A DNA stretch of 64,000 nt from Micrasema longulum (GCA_022494885.1 JAGVSM010004556.1:1-64000); one strand, 5' to 3'. Counted from the first letter of the stretch, positions 1-10,375 are shown. Made by a program: numbers and translations. The notes: generated from the sequence alone by a model not told the origin.

Positions 1-282
1 TTTTATGAAAAATACATTGTGAAAAAGAACTAAGAATATATTTCATGTTACAATGGTCTTGATTTAGGGGGGACAGGTTCAATCAAAGTTGTGTATCTGG
101 AAACAGAAATTAAAAAAATAATAAAAGCAACATCTACATAAATTTTTAAAAAAAAAACCATCATAGTTGAAAGAGGGCGGAATTTCTAAGCTGATTTAGG
201 TAAATATTTTTCTGAAACTGGTGAGTATAATTTAACTTTTACTAGTTGATGGGATGTTTTCGTTAAACAGCTTTTTTTAACA

Positions 283-960
283 ATTTATGACTTTATTGGG
301 GGCAACTTTTTTGTTTTCGATAGCCTCGAGAACATTTGGTGGATCTCTGATAGGCATGGATCGTGTAACTCGGGGGTCAATAAGCTCTGGAAGCAAACAG
401 TTTAAATAAAAAGATTTTAATTTTATGTTGGGCTCCGGTCCACACTCCAAAAAGACATATATTTTTTTTAGTAATATGCAACTGTCCTTGAACTTGGTAA
501 TACCAATCGTGATTCTGATTTACATAATACTCGGTATGGTTTCTATTTATTTTCCAAAACTTAATTTTACCACTGTCGATGGCGGTTTCAACAGTCATAG
601 TCATATTAGAAGCAGACGATGGACATTTTATTTCTATAATGATACCGCCATGATCCGTACTAATGTTATCTGGTGTGGCGCCTAGAAAACAATATTCACT
701 ATCAATAAACAGCCCACACTTCTGAAATTTGATATTTTCTTGAAGGCTTAATTGGTTTAATGCGGTCAGTTCATAATCCTGACCATATTTAATAGAAAAA
801 ATATTACTTAGCGAGTTACTATATGGCATACTTTTAACTAACCCTGAACAACTAATTCCTATTCTTCTTTTACAAACTTTACCAAACCATGACGCAGTGA
901 GTAAATTTCTACACTTTTATAACCATTCCCCGCTATCTGATTGTAAAACCGTTCTTCTTT
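283..960 (-). pseudogene. YqaJ-type exonuclease domain, C-terminal part of a Mutator-like element gene
   Basis: The minus strand encodes a lambda-exonuclease/YqaJ-like nuclease. A start-of-domain stretch (ERRTVLQSDSGEWL near 950-910, then RNLLTASWFGKVCKRR) is followed by GLFIDSEYCFLGATPDNI and IIEIKCP, the usual acidic and lysine motif of this nuclease fold, and then WYYQVQGQLHIT. The main open frame is 829 to 377. An in-frame stop lies near 905, and the tail PELIDPRVTRSMPIRDP (about 376-300) is in another frame, so at least one frameshift is present. In this family the domain follows a Mutator-like transposase. Here the join at about 955 skips the transposase C-terminus. The copy is inactive as it stands. 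Domain identity is family knowledge; the breaks are seen directly. Confidence 0.8.
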
Positions 961-1716
961 CTATCAAATTTCTTTCAGAATGATCGCCGATTCCATACCA
1001 CTTGAAGATCCTGAGTAATTTTTAAAACATTCATGTTTTGGTGCCTCAATATTCTTATTAGTTGCTCTGGCACAAATCACACAGTATTTATTATAAACAC
1101 CCATATATAGAACTTTCCCCGTACGAAACCCTACTATAGAAGCTGCGCCCTAGTTAGACGAGTAGTTGGTTTTGTATGATCTCTTAGACCAACACCCGTC
1201 AGCCACAACAGTTATCATTGGTTTACCATTTTCATCAATTTCACCATTCGCAGTAGCCAGTTGTCCCTCTTCTTTCGTTGCCTCCTCCATAACTTTTAGT
1301 TTCGCAGTATCCCACCATTCACACACTTTCTTATTGATCTTCAAATACTTCCATTTACTCATGCAAGGAATTCCAACAGCAGCAGTCAACTCTTGCAAAC
1401 CACTATATCCAGAACCGATACTCGATATTCCAGACACAAACGATTCATTTAAACTCATTTCATTCGATCTGTCCTTGCAACAATTTACAGAAAAACATAA
1501 TCCACACATATTACATTTTAAATTTAACATAGAATTAAAGCCATGCAACTTTTCATCCACAATCACCATATTCGTTCCTTTGCAATCAAACATGGAAGAA
1601 TAAGAAAATATTTCCTGGATTTTAGTGAAAAATTCCTGGATGTCCACAACTCTCCTACCTTCCAACTTAAAGGGGTGTAATGGCTGTGCTAGCAGTTCTG
1701 GAACTAGCTGTTGCGC
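955..1716 (-). pseudogene. Mutator-like transposase exon, truncated and with an in-frame stop
   Basis: This exon begins at a good splice acceptor (pyrimidine tract and CAG at 1719-1717) and reads AQQLVPELLAQPLHPFKLEG, then RRVVDIQEFFTKIQEI. A zinc-binding-like stretch with CNMCGLCF follows, then GVPCMS-type (here GIPCMSKWKYLKINKK) and VVADGCWSKRSYKTNYSS. A TAG at 1152-1150 interrupts it, but the same frame continues with GAASIVGFRTGKVLYMGV, YCVICARATN and HECFKNYSGSSSGMESAI to about 957. This order is typical of the insect Mutator-like transposase domain linked to YqaJ. The residues normally between the GSSSGME stretch and the nuclease are missing. The element is therefore defective, although only one stop breaks 250 codons. 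Confidence 0.8.
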
Positions 1717-1819
1717 CTGAAATAATACAGATTAATTAATAATCATAATCCAATTTAGATCTCATTAGCTATTTTAATGTAAATACTTAAAATATTCCTA
1801 CTTCGATATGAATACTAAC

Positions 1820-1873
1820 CTGACAACCGTCATCTTCTAGAATATCAGTTGAAAGATATTTCGCTGGAACACC
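1820..1873 (-). CDS. Small internal exon (18 codons) of the Mutator-like gene
   Basis: On the minus strand a TTTTAG acceptor precedes position 1873 and a CAG|GTTAGT donor follows 1820. The 54-base exon is open and phase 0, reading GVPAKYLSTDILEDDGCQ, and joins in frame to the exon starting at 1716. Splicing is predicted from consensus only. Confidence 0.6.
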
Positions 1874-2076
1874 CTAAAACATTTCAATTTGCATATTACT
1901 CAAAAGGCAAATATAACCCTACTTATTGATAGTCAATATTTAGAAAATAAGGGTTATAATAATTATTATTTGTACTTTTTTATTGTGAATGCAGACAATT
2001 GGTAGAATTCTTTGTACTTTATTACTTAATTAATTATTGTACTTTATTTTTTTTAATATATAAGAGCGTATACTGT

Positions 2077-2107
2077 GACGCGTTTCGTCTTGTTAGGACA
2101 TTTTCAA
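2077..2107 (-). other. Hammerhead-like motif (copy L)
   Basis: Minus strand reads TTGAAAA, T, GTC-loop-GAC, GAAAC-GC-GTC. The 3-bp stem and the ACGCGT hexamer before C are kept, while G8 of the core is A. Confidence 0.4.
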
Positions 2108-2290
2108 ACGACGGAATGCGTCACAATATAAACTCTGGTCTTTTTAAACAAATAAAGTAAAATAAAAATTCAATAAACGTGTTTTATTTAGGGATACATT
2201 ACCAAATTCAAACTTATTTGTACATTTAGTATTGTTTTGTAAAATGTTGTAGGAATTTTATTTATCTAAGTAAATAAGACAATAACTTAC

Positions 2291-2335
2291 AGTGTATTCT
2301 CCACAGGCCTTAGTTAATTTGAGCTTTTTTGAATC
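2291..2335 (-). CDS. Small internal exon (15 codons) of the Mutator-like gene
   Basis: A TTATTTTAG acceptor precedes 2335 and an ACT|GTAAGT donor follows 2291. The 45-base exon reads DSKKLKLTKACGEYT in phase 0, so it can be spliced or skipped without changing frame. It is basic and lysine-rich, like the linker ahead of the transposase in relatives. Confidence 0.55.
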
Positions 2336-2461
2336 CTAAAATAAGCAAATAATAAACTGTTACATTTATTTGTAATGGTGATACAATGATTTATGTAAAT
2401 CAAATGTCTGTCCTTTGTATTCTTCATTTTAATACTAATAAATTAATCAAATCCAACTTAC

Positions 2462-2599
2462 ATTGCATTTCTCCTTTGGAAATTGGGATTGATTTAGTTT
2501 TCGTTTGGTTTTTTCGTTGGTTTTTTCGGCATTGTTATGATAAAATCGGTCACTAAATATTCCAAATTTATGGATTAAAGTATCACTCGTCTTTGATTT
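2462..2599 (-). CDS. Upstream exon (46 codons) of the Mutator-like gene
   Basis: A TTATTATAG acceptor precedes 2599 and an AAT|GTAAGT donor follows 2462. The 138-base exon is open in phase 0 (starts KSKTSDTLIHKFGIF, ends FPKEKCN) and is lysine-rich. No start codon is present, so a first exon should lie above 2600; none was recognised, and the region just above may hold an inserted element. Confidence 0.5.
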
Positions 2600-2633
2600 C
2601 TATAATAAAGTAATTCTGATTGATAGAAAATAT

Positions 2634-3022
2634 TAGAGCGGCCGGCTAAGCAAAACGTCAAACCATCACAATGAAGTTGGCTGCGTTCGCGACATTGTAA
2701 TAATTATATGGCTGTTTAGTGTACACTTTGTACATAGTACCTACCGAGTTCTGGTATGTCCTAGATAAATGTGCAATTTGACCGTTTTTGTGTACGAGTA
2801 AAATGACGCCGTTAATTGTTATTTGAATATGACGTTAAATTACATTTTTGAATGATTTATCAAATTCGAACAAACTATTCATTCAAAAAATAACTTGGTT
2901 TTGATCCTGGTTTAAATTGTGTTAGAAGGAACACAAAAAATATATGTTTCGAACTAAATTTTGTTTTGAAAAAGGCATTAAAATTTTGAGCACAGAAAAC
3001 ACGTCCGTCTGCGGCCGCTCTG
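2634..3022. mobile_element. Possible short element with AGAGCGGCCG ends
   Basis: The sequence from 2634 to 3022 starts and ends with the same 10 bases in inverted orientation (AGAGCGGCCG), GC-rich against an AT-rich background. It sits just upstream of the first recognised Mutator-gene exon. No target duplication is visible and the match does not extend much further inward, so this is tentative. Confidence 0.25.
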
Positions 3023-3117
3023 AGGGCCGATCTGAATGTAATAAAAACCCAAATAAGACATTGTTTAAAATTGAATATTACAACTAGAATTATCGTATTG
3101 AAAAAAAATAAAAAAAT

Positions 3118-3939
3118 ATAGTTCTATAAAAAAAGGTTTTAACTAAACTATTTCAATATTTTAAATTTTTTTATGGTATTACTGATTGCATAATTTTACG
3201 TAGAAATAAAGGAAAAATTTATGTGATTTAAAATGCTTATATTTCTTTTCAAAAACAAAAAAATAAGATTCTGCCGCGGCCATCTCCTTTTTAAATTTAT
3301 TATCATCAAATCATTATTAAAAATTTAAGTTCAATACTTAGTCTTTATTGAGATCCCAGATTAATAAGCTTAGTCTAAATTTTGAAATTGCGTAATCTGC
3401 CGGTCTGAAAGTAATTATATATAAATAAAAAAATAAATAAAAAAAAAATACAGTTCTATAAAAAAAAGGATTTAACTAAACTATTTCAATATTTTTAAAT
3501 TTTTTATGGTATTACTGATTGCATAATTTACGTAGAAATAAAGGAAAATTTTACAAAAATTTATGTGCTTTAAAATGCTTATATTTCTTTTCAAAAACAA
3601 AAAAATAAAATTCTGCCGCGGCCATCTCCTTTTTAAATTTATTATCTTTAAATCATTTAAAGAAAAATCAGTTCAATACTTAGTCTTTATTGAGATCCCA
3701 GATTAATAAGCTTAGTCTAAATTTGAAATGGCGTAATCTGCCGGTCTAAAAGTAATTATATTTTAGTTATATGAAACTTTGAATACATTTTTTGATAGAA
3801 ATACCTATAAAAAGTATTGTTTTTATCTCATACATAATTTTTAATTTTTTTTATTGCGCGATTTTTGACAAACATTCGTTTTAAAATGGCAAAATCGTAT
3901 GATTTCCTAATTTTGCGTTCGTTTTACCAGACTACAGCC
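3118..3939 (+). mobile_element. Foldback/TTAA element, one end, with internal tandem duplication
   Basis: The right end (to 3939, followed by TTAA at 3940-3943) matches the right arm of the complete foldback at 9621-10375. The interior holds two direct copies of about 330 bases (from 3118 and from 3450) that share GTTCTATAAAAAAA, TCTGCCGCGGCCATCTCC and TTATTGAGATCCCAGAT. The left inverted arm is missing. It is probably a rearranged or truncated member of the same family. Confidence 0.7.
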
Positions 3940-4047
3940 TTAATTTTTCCCCTTTTTAATTATTTTTCCAATTATAAATTCATCTATTTATACATATTTC
4001 CAGTTCTATTTACATCCTTTTCTCGCATACGTTTAAAAACTAAAATT

Positions 4048-4243
4048 ACATAAATGTTTTTTTTTAATTTATTTTTGCACCACTACAGGCCAGTAGGCCC
4101 AATTACAGTGGTGAATTACATCACAGAACACCCAGGCTTGAGAAAAAATCATTTTGATTTTTGTGTTCTCACCGGGAATTGAACCCGGAACCTTCCGAGC
4201 GTGAGTCAAGCGTCTTGACCACTACACCACAGAGGCCGTCATA
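4048..4243 (-). mobile_element. SINE2, tRNA-derived, with poly(A) tail
   Basis: Reading the minus strand, a tRNA-like head has an A box (TGTGGTGTAGTGGTCAAG) and a B box within a perfect 5-bp T-arm (CCGGG TTCAATT CCCGG). A body with GCCTGGGTGTTCTGTG, then GGGCCTACTGGCC, leads into AT-rich tail with an A run. Two relatives lie at 24,643-24,812 and 51,316-51,410. The anticodon region does not fold, so this is a SINE and not a tRNA gene. Confidence 0.75.
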
Positions 4244-5064
4244 ACGGCTTTAATTTTTTGTTTGGCCGGAAAAAAATATCATTTGTTAATACGCCTACGC
4301 CTGTAATAGTAGTTTTACGTTTTGACCCATTAGTTTCTTAGTAGACTACGCTCAGTGCGCAACTCATGATTTGAATTAAATTATTCCGTGTTGTATCATT
4401 TTAAAGTGTAAAAATACTGCTAGGTTCTTAAAGAAACAGGATGCGATCACATTTCATTGAATTTAGCGAATGAATGTGTAAAAAGCAAATACATTACATG
4501 AAAATTGAATTATATTTCCATCCGTCCGATTATCGAAGAAAAAAAAAAGACCTTTCGTTAGTGTTGCCAGAGCAGTATTTTTTTTACCCTACTTTGCTCA
4601 TCTAATGAGAGAACTAATAAAAATTGGACCTCGGATTAAACAACTCTGTGGTGGACATTTGACCGACATTATCTTTAAAACATCAAATATTATTTGACAT
4701 GATATAAAAATATCCGTTTTATGTAAAATAAAATTTGTTTTATATTGTAAGTTCAAAGTTCATTAATTCAATTATTCTTATTAAATGACTCTTTATTTAT
4801 CAAATCTTATGTGTAAATCAATATTTCCACGTGGACAAGAAAATTTTAGAGAACTGAAACTAATAGATTGCTTTTTTTTTTACCTCACATTTGTGTTATG
4901 ATTATATTTTTTACCATTGTGCAACACTACGCTCCTTCTAGATTATTCTTAATTCTATGCAAAGTGGATATAATTTTATGATCTATCGGAATTTTGAATT
5001 TATATTTTCGTGCTAATACTGTGATAAAGATAAATAGTGGGGTTTGCATGTTAAAGTAATTAGT
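4244..5064. other. No gene recognised
   Basis: AT-rich sequence with frequent stops in all frames. Nothing supportable was seen. Confidence 0.5.
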
Positions 5065-5069
5065 GTCCC

Positions 5070-5101
5070 GTCAAAAACACAGGTACGTCTCGAAACCGGT
5101 A
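5070..5101 (+). other. Decayed hammerhead-like motif, CCGGTA subfamily (copy A)
   Basis: The right half CGTCTCGAAACCGGTAGAC matches the better copy at 46,889; the left half (CTGACGAAGAG) has decayed. Flanks (TTTGCATGTT upstream, AAGTCGGTAAG downstream) also match copies at 19,291 and 46,889. Confidence 0.5.
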
Positions 5102-5121
5102 GACTCAGAAAAGTCGGTAAG

Positions 5122-6179
5122 CTATCATATACAAATATTAAGCAACATTAGTTTAAATTCGTTTTAATTCTATCTCCGATAAACAATCATTAATCCTATC
5201 TTTGTATTAATGAAAAACAACAAGATTTTAATATCGGTGAAATAACAATATTTGTTGTGTATAAGAGACTTGTAGGAATACAACAGTGTATTTGACTAAT
5301 TATTTGTTTTTATAAAAAACACTGAACCTTATTTTAAGCCTTTTCTCTTCAATCGTATTGTGAGTCATCTAATATAAATATTAGGTATCTTTCTTCATAA
5401 GCCTATAATTAAGTCCAGTAGCGATACATTGTAAGGAATGTTTTCCCACGAACTGTTAAACGCTTTAAATAAAAGAAATATTCATTTTACGCCGTTCGGA
5501 GAATTGATTCAACAAAAAAACTCAACCCTGCTTCCTTTCATTGACATAGCAGATTATTTCTTTGCCATAGAAATAATTTCAAAGTACAAAAGCAGGGTTG
5601 TCAAAACCGACCTTCATTTTTGTGGATAAAAGTTAGGGTATAGGATATTTTCACATGTCGGGAATAACGTTTAAAAACTAATGTTTATTTAGAGCAAATT
5701 TTTACGATTCTAATGATATAACCGAACTATCAATGTATTCAAAACAAGTTTTCATTTATTATTTTCAGTTTTAAAAATGAACAAAACGGCTCTCAGTTAG
5801 CAGCACGTCATTTTGACGTCACGCGTTACGACCGCCAACTTAGCTTCTAATAAACGTTGCGTACAAGTTTGGCGTCAAACGTCATACGTGCCGTTTGTCC
5901 CACAGGGCGCATAACGTGTAGTTTTTGGGGAATTGAAAATATGCATATTTAAATCTTTGTAAAAAATTTATACGACGTCCTACGAAAAAAAAATCATTAC
6001 CGTTACTATCGTAATTATTTGCTTATTTAAAAAAAAGGTGAAAGCCGTAAATAGACCCTGTTGTAAAAAAAATACTGTTCGTAGATTTTAAATTAGTTTC
6101 CTTGATTTTTTTACTTTATTGAAATAAAAAATTATATTCGTACTGCTTGTGTAATGGTCATTTTAGGTGAATATGTAGT
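5122..6179. other. No gene recognised; CRE-like palindrome at 5814-5821
   Basis: A short frame at 5438-5629 has no recognisable domain. TGACGTCA (a CREB/ATF-type site) lies in a locally GC-richer patch at about 5790-5910. No further structure was supportable. Confidence 0.4.
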
Positions 6180-6295
6180 TCTCACACTAGGATATTTCAT
6201 AGTCCCTGGACTGGTACCTGAATCGTAAAACTGATCACTATATCTTTATGTAACAAAACTAATCAAGATATGCTGCGATTGGTGCACAAATCCAT
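6180..6295 (+). mobile_element. SINE1 tail fragment
   Basis: Matches the SINE1 body (CACTAGGATATTTCATAG, CTGGACTGGTACCTGAA, CTGATCA, ATGCTGCGATTGGTGCAC) of the near full-length copy at 8004-8263. It is truncated where an RTE-like LINE fragment begins. Confidence 0.75.
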
Positions 6296-6642
6296 GTCTC
6301 AAAATGTCGCAAATGTTGAGATCCTTTCATTATGTAAGGCTGAGATCGGCTAAATGGACAAAATCAAGAAAGAAGCTCTGCGTTAGTTTGGACATGTAAA
6401 GCGAATGGACAGCGAAGAACGGCTAAAAATATTTACAATGCGAATATTGATGAATGCAGAAATAGAGAAAGACCGAGAAAGACCAGCATGACTAAATTCA
6501 ACAAATACTTGAAGATGGACGTGTTAAATGTCGGGATAATTGGCGCGCGTGCATGACAAGATGTATGAATGTAGAAGAAGCGAGATTCGTATGCAAAGAT
6601 CTATCCCCACTGCTTACCCTTACGGGGAAACGGCGTGATGGT
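6296..6642 (+). pseudogene. RTE-like LINE (LINE-B) C-terminal tail, badly decayed
   Basis: Conceptual frames contain degraded forms of GALRWFGHVERM, NIYNANVDGCRNRGR and MTRCMNVEEA, ending at ACGGCGTGATGG, the usual LINE-B 3' end in this window. Stops and frameshifts are frequent. The family is an endonuclease/reverse-transcriptase retrotransposon; this is the far C-terminus past the catalytic palm. Confidence 0.7.
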
Positions 6643-7087
6643 TTTTTGTTGTTGTTGTTATGTATATTATAGGACGGGTGCGTGTGAGTTGATTTGAAGT
6701 TAAATGAGAAAGATGGAATACAATTGAAGTTATTTATTAAGTAGTTACACACGAGTTACATCCTATTATCATGTACAGAAGGAATTTACAATAGCGAGCA
6801 CTGGCGGAGAGCTGTGGGCAGACGACACGAAATGCCAAGATGAAATGTAGTGAGTTTTTCCGATACACAGCGTTTGATATCTCGTCCGGGCTGACGTTGT
6901 AGCGGACTACGCGTTGCGAGCCAAAACGGAATTCGAACCTGCCAACTTCACGGCTGTTGGTGTTGCTCGCCACAGTAAAAATGTTAAATAAATCATTATA
7001 ATATAATATTTGTGGTGATACACTCGTAAGTCTTAGTGAACTCATTACTCGTTCCAAGTCAAAACAACACTTGATGTCAACACAACA
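6643..7087 (-). mobile_element. 445-bp retroposon (R445) inserted in a LINE tail
   Basis: The segment is flanked by a perfect 15-base direct repeat, AAACGGCGTGATGGT (6628-6642 and 7088-7102). On the minus strand it ends with an AAC-repeat tail, as expected of a retroposon. A B-box-like GGTTCGAATTCC lies at 6939-6928. A second copy lies at 11,641-12,060. A 78-codon frame is open in both copies, but most differences between them change amino acids, so it gives no sign of coding selection. Confidence 0.65.
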
Positions 7088-7109
7088 AAACGGCGTGATG
7101 GTATGTTGG

Positions 7110-7137
7110 TTGTTTGTTTGTTTGTTTGTTTGTATTA
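7110..7137 (+). repeat. (TTTG)n microsatellite, LINE-B 3' tail
   Basis: Tandem TTTG units directly follow the second GGCGTGATGGT copy. The same tail follows LINE-B at 29,180, so this is the element's own 3' repeat. Confidence 0.7.
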
Positions 7138-7545
7138 TGTTATCAAGTTGTATTTTTCTAGTACTCGGTGGCTCGCAACCCTATTTTGGGAAGTGTGATT
7201 TTTCATACTTGTCCATTTCTTAGCGTTTCAGCCCTGTATGGAAAGCAACTCGCGCCATATGGCTGGCGCGGCCACTAATTGCGTCACATTATCTGTATTA
7301 TCTACTCGGGGCCCTAGAACTCCACAATGATAATTCTACACCGGCCGACTTGTGTTTCAAACTTTTTATTTCCCCCATTTTACCTTCCCCCTCCCTAATT
7401 CCCGCTGCACCTCCCCCCACTCGAGGTAATCTAATTGCTCTAGGTTGGCACTGTTTGTCACCGATCAATCTATGAACTATTTTTGTATACTACGTTCTAA
7501 AAAACTCCGTAATAATTTTTTTTATTTACCTTTATTCATTAACGT
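7138..7545. other. No gene recognised
   Basis: Mixed composition with a GC-richer patch at 7240-7440. No frames, TIRs or tRNA-like boxes were supportable. Confidence 0.4.
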
Positions 7546-7735
7546 ATTACAACAGAGATGAAAAACATTTTAGAGAAGGTAACATGGAAGTCTAGGCATC
7601 TACAGGGCTTGTGACCTGTCATTGGGTGGTTTAAGTAGCCACTTTACACACTGCGTAACATTCACCATTATGCTCATATTTGAACATCTATATTCCCTCA
7701 ATTCTATCATCTATCGATGTTTGTGAAGTTAAAGA
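7546..7735 (+). mobile_element. FB1 repeat fragment
   Basis: Starts ACAACAGAGATGAAAAACAT and contains GGAAGTCTAGGCAT, GACCTGTCATTGG and TTTGTGAAGTTAAA. These blocks recur in at least a dozen copies across the window, in both orientations. Confidence 0.75.
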
Positions 7736-7886
7736 CCGGAAAACTTTATTTAAATCAATATTTTCTACTGTATTCTTATAAATTCATAGAACGTCGCATC
7801 GCGACCTTGGAATAACCAATCACCAAATAATCCTCACCACTTTAAGGATATCTATCTATCTAGGTATAAAATATTGTAATCTCGTA

Positions 7887-8003
7887 TAGTTGTCGGTGTA
7901 GTGGTCAGCGCGTTTGGCTACCATGGTAAAGAAATCGATTTCCCGGCATGGTTGGCATAAAATATTAATTGAAAAATATGTTTTTACCCGAATTTGTTGT
8001 AAA
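7887..8003 (+). mobile_element. SINE1 head fragment
   Basis: The tRNA-like head (GGTGTAGTGGTCAGCGCG, then GATTTCCCGGCATGGTTG) is followed by TAAAATATTAATTGAAA. It stops where a second, more complete SINE1 starts. Confidence 0.7.
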
Positions 8004-8263
8004 GGTCGGCTTCGTGGTGTAATGGTCAGTGCGTTCGCCTACCGCGCAAGAAGTCTTGGGTTCGATTCCTGACATGGTTGATATATAATATTTATTCAAA
8101 TTGGTGTTTTTACACTAGAATATTTCATAGTCCTGGACTGGTATCTGAAGCGTAAGACTGATTTTGTCTTCATATAAGAAAAACGATCAAAATATGCTGC
8201 GATTGGTGTACCAATGCAGTTTCCTATGCACCATTAGGTGCGGAAAGGGAATGATGATGATGA
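8004..8263 (+). mobile_element. SINE1, near full-length copy
   Basis: A tRNA-derived SINE of about 260 bases. The head carries an A box (GTGGTGTAATGGTCAGTG) and a B box (GGGTTCGATTCC, 8058-8069) for RNA polymerase III. The body reads CACTAGAATATTTCATAG, CTGGACTGGTATCTGAAG, GCTGCGATTGGTG, CTATGCACCATTAGG, and the 3' end is an ATG/GAT trinucleotide repeat. At least ten other fragments of it occur in this window. I do not recognise it as a named SINE. Confidence 0.8.
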
Positions 8264-8564
8264 CTGTACACAACAAAATATAAAAGTAATGTTAATGAAT
8301 GCCTTGTCACGGGTTATGTCTAGCGAGGTGTTTATGTAGAAAAGAAAAAATATTAAGTTTTATGTGAAATAAATAAATAAATTATTTAAACATGTTTTTA
8401 AGTATACATGGGCTGTTAAGCAACTGTCTCCTTTCTATTCATCAACTAATTAAAATGTTTCAATTTTAAACAACTAAAACCCCACTAAGCTACTTTTGTG
8501 GTTTATTGGTGGAGATTTATATGAATACTTACTTTTATAATAAAAGTTCTGTTTATGTTCATAC

Positions 8565-8640
8565 ATCCATATTTTAACAACATCTTCCGTCTGTTTACTT
8601 TTGTGAAGTGAAAGAGCTAAAACCTTTATCAAGATGTTTT
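8565..8640 (+). mobile_element. FB1 repeat fragment
   Basis: Contains CATCTTCCGTCTGTTTAC and TTTTGTGAAGTGAAAGAGC, the right interior of FB1. It abuts a SINE1 tail. Confidence 0.55.
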
Positions 8641-8797
8641 TAGACTTAAATATTTCATACACTCTGGAGTGGTACCTATAGCGTTAAACTGATCATCATA
8701 CTTTCATCTAGCAAAAATGATCAAGACACGCTGCAATTGGTTCACCAATGCAGTGCCCTATGCACCATTATCCTCGGAAAAGGAATGATGATGATGA
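8641..8797 (+). mobile_element. SINE1 tail fragment
   Basis: AAATATTTCATACACT, GGAGTGGTACCTATAGCG, CAGTGCCCTATGCACCATTA and an ATGATGATG tail match the 8004-8263 copy. Confidence 0.75.
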
Positions 8798-9616
8798 TTC
8801 AATAATAGCTTTGCAGTTAAACAAACTATTCATTAAAGGTTCACTATTATTAGTAAATATTAGATTTACTACTTATTTTTATTCTTAAAAGCGTTTTTTT
8901 ATATATATTTATTCTGCTTGTGTAAAAAAAGGTTTTAGGGGTTGTTGTTGTACATTTAGTTATAAGACGCTAAACTTGCTTTGTTTCTTTGTTGTTCTCA
9001 ATATGAGTTATTTTCTAAATGCTAATATTATTTATGTCCCGAATTGAGTTGTTGTAACTCCTGGGAATGTAATTCAACGTATTATACTTGTAAAACACTG
9101 TGTTATATATATATAAAAAATAATATAATAAAATATCAGTAGATAGCAATAATTTAACGTCTCTAGCGTGATACTTGTTATGCAAAAATAAAGGATTGAA
9201 ATTTGCTGTAATCAATGGATTGATGCAGTGTTTTTTTCGTGGGTAGGTAGGTTGGATATTTTAGTTAAGTTTTGATTGGACATACTATACGGGAACAGAT
9301 GCAACATATGCGGAAGGTAATTTGAAGTGAATTAATCTAATTTAAGGATCGTGTCAATGGTAAATAACAACATATTGTCCGACAATTTGTCGGATAAATA
9401 ATTTAAATTAGATTTTTATTGCCCCGGGGATTTGATTTCATTGAAAGATTTCTTTAATCAAAACACTTTAATAAGGTTATAATTTAAGGTGTTCATTTTA
9501 ACAGAGCTATGTAGTTAGCTAATAACTAACTGGATTCAATAAAACTATGTGAATTAAAAAATAAGACATGACACGAAAAACTATTTTCTAGACAGGAGTT
9601 AAGGACCGGATTTTCC
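8798..9616. other. No gene recognised
   Basis: AT-rich, with short frames lacking any domain. Confidence 0.45.
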
Positions 9617-9620
9617 TTAA

Positions 9621-10375
9621 GGCTGTAGTCGGGAAAAACGAACGCAAAATTAGGAAATCATACGATTTTGCCATTTTAAAACGAATGTTTTCTTTTAATC
9701 GGGCAATAATAAAAAAACAAAAACACGTAAATTAGATAAAAACAATATGTTTTAAAGGTATTTCTGTTAAAAAATATGCTTAAAAGTTTTATGTAACTAA
9801 AGTATTATTACTTTTAGACCGGCAGATTACGACATTTCAAATTAAGACTAAACCTATATATCTGGGATCTCAATAAAGACTAAGTTTAAAAAAAAAAAAA
9901 AGCCTTCAACTAAACTATTTCAATATTTTTTTATTTTTTTAAAATTTAACCAAGTCATAATTTTATTTAGAAATAAACGAACATGTCATAAAAATGTATA
10001 TGATTTAAAATGCTTGTATTTTTTTTCAACGACAAAAAATTGAAATTTGGCCGAGGCCACTTTTATGTCAAATGTATCTTGAAACTATTAAAACAAATTT
10101 TGTTCAATACTTAGTCTTTATTGAGATCCCAAATACCTAAGTTTAGTCTAAATTTGAAATGGCGTAATCTGCCGTTCTAAAAGTAATTACATTTGAGTTA
10201 CATAAAACTTTTAAGTATATTTTTTTAGCAGAAATACCTGTAAAACATATTGTTTATATCTAGTTTATATTTTTTTGTTTTTTTATTAATGCCAGATTAA
10301 AAAAAAAACATTCGTTTTAAAATGACAAAATCGTATGATTTCCTAATTTTGCGTTCCTTTTTCCCGACTACAGCC
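9621..10375. mobile_element. Complete 755-bp foldback element with TTAA target sites
   Basis: Inverted arms of about 265 bases (9621-9887 and 10,107-10,375) match closely. Both start GGCTGTAGTCGGGAAAAA when read inward. TTAA flanks both ends (9617-9620, 10,376-10,379). The core is short and AT-rich with no reading frame. TTAA duplication is the hallmark of piggyBac-type transposition, so this is best read as a non-autonomous TTAA element; an unusual MITE with TTAA inside its TIR is the alternative. A relative lies at 3118-3939. Confidence 0.8.

Noticed and set aside
425..685. Plus-strand frame of 86 codons
   Set aside because: It is the antisense shadow of the YqaJ domain frame, which has recognisable motifs.
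1166..1603. Plus-strand frame of 145 codons
   Set aside because: Antisense shadow of the Mutator-like transposase exon.
4150..4240. Possible functional tRNA gene
   Set aside because: T-arm is perfect but the anticodon arm does not fold, and diverged copies with the same non-tRNA body exist, so it is a SINE.
6643..7087. LTR of a retrovirus-like element
   Set aside because: The 15-bp duplication and AAC-repeat tail fit a non-LTR retroposon; no paired LTR, primer site or gag/pol was seen.
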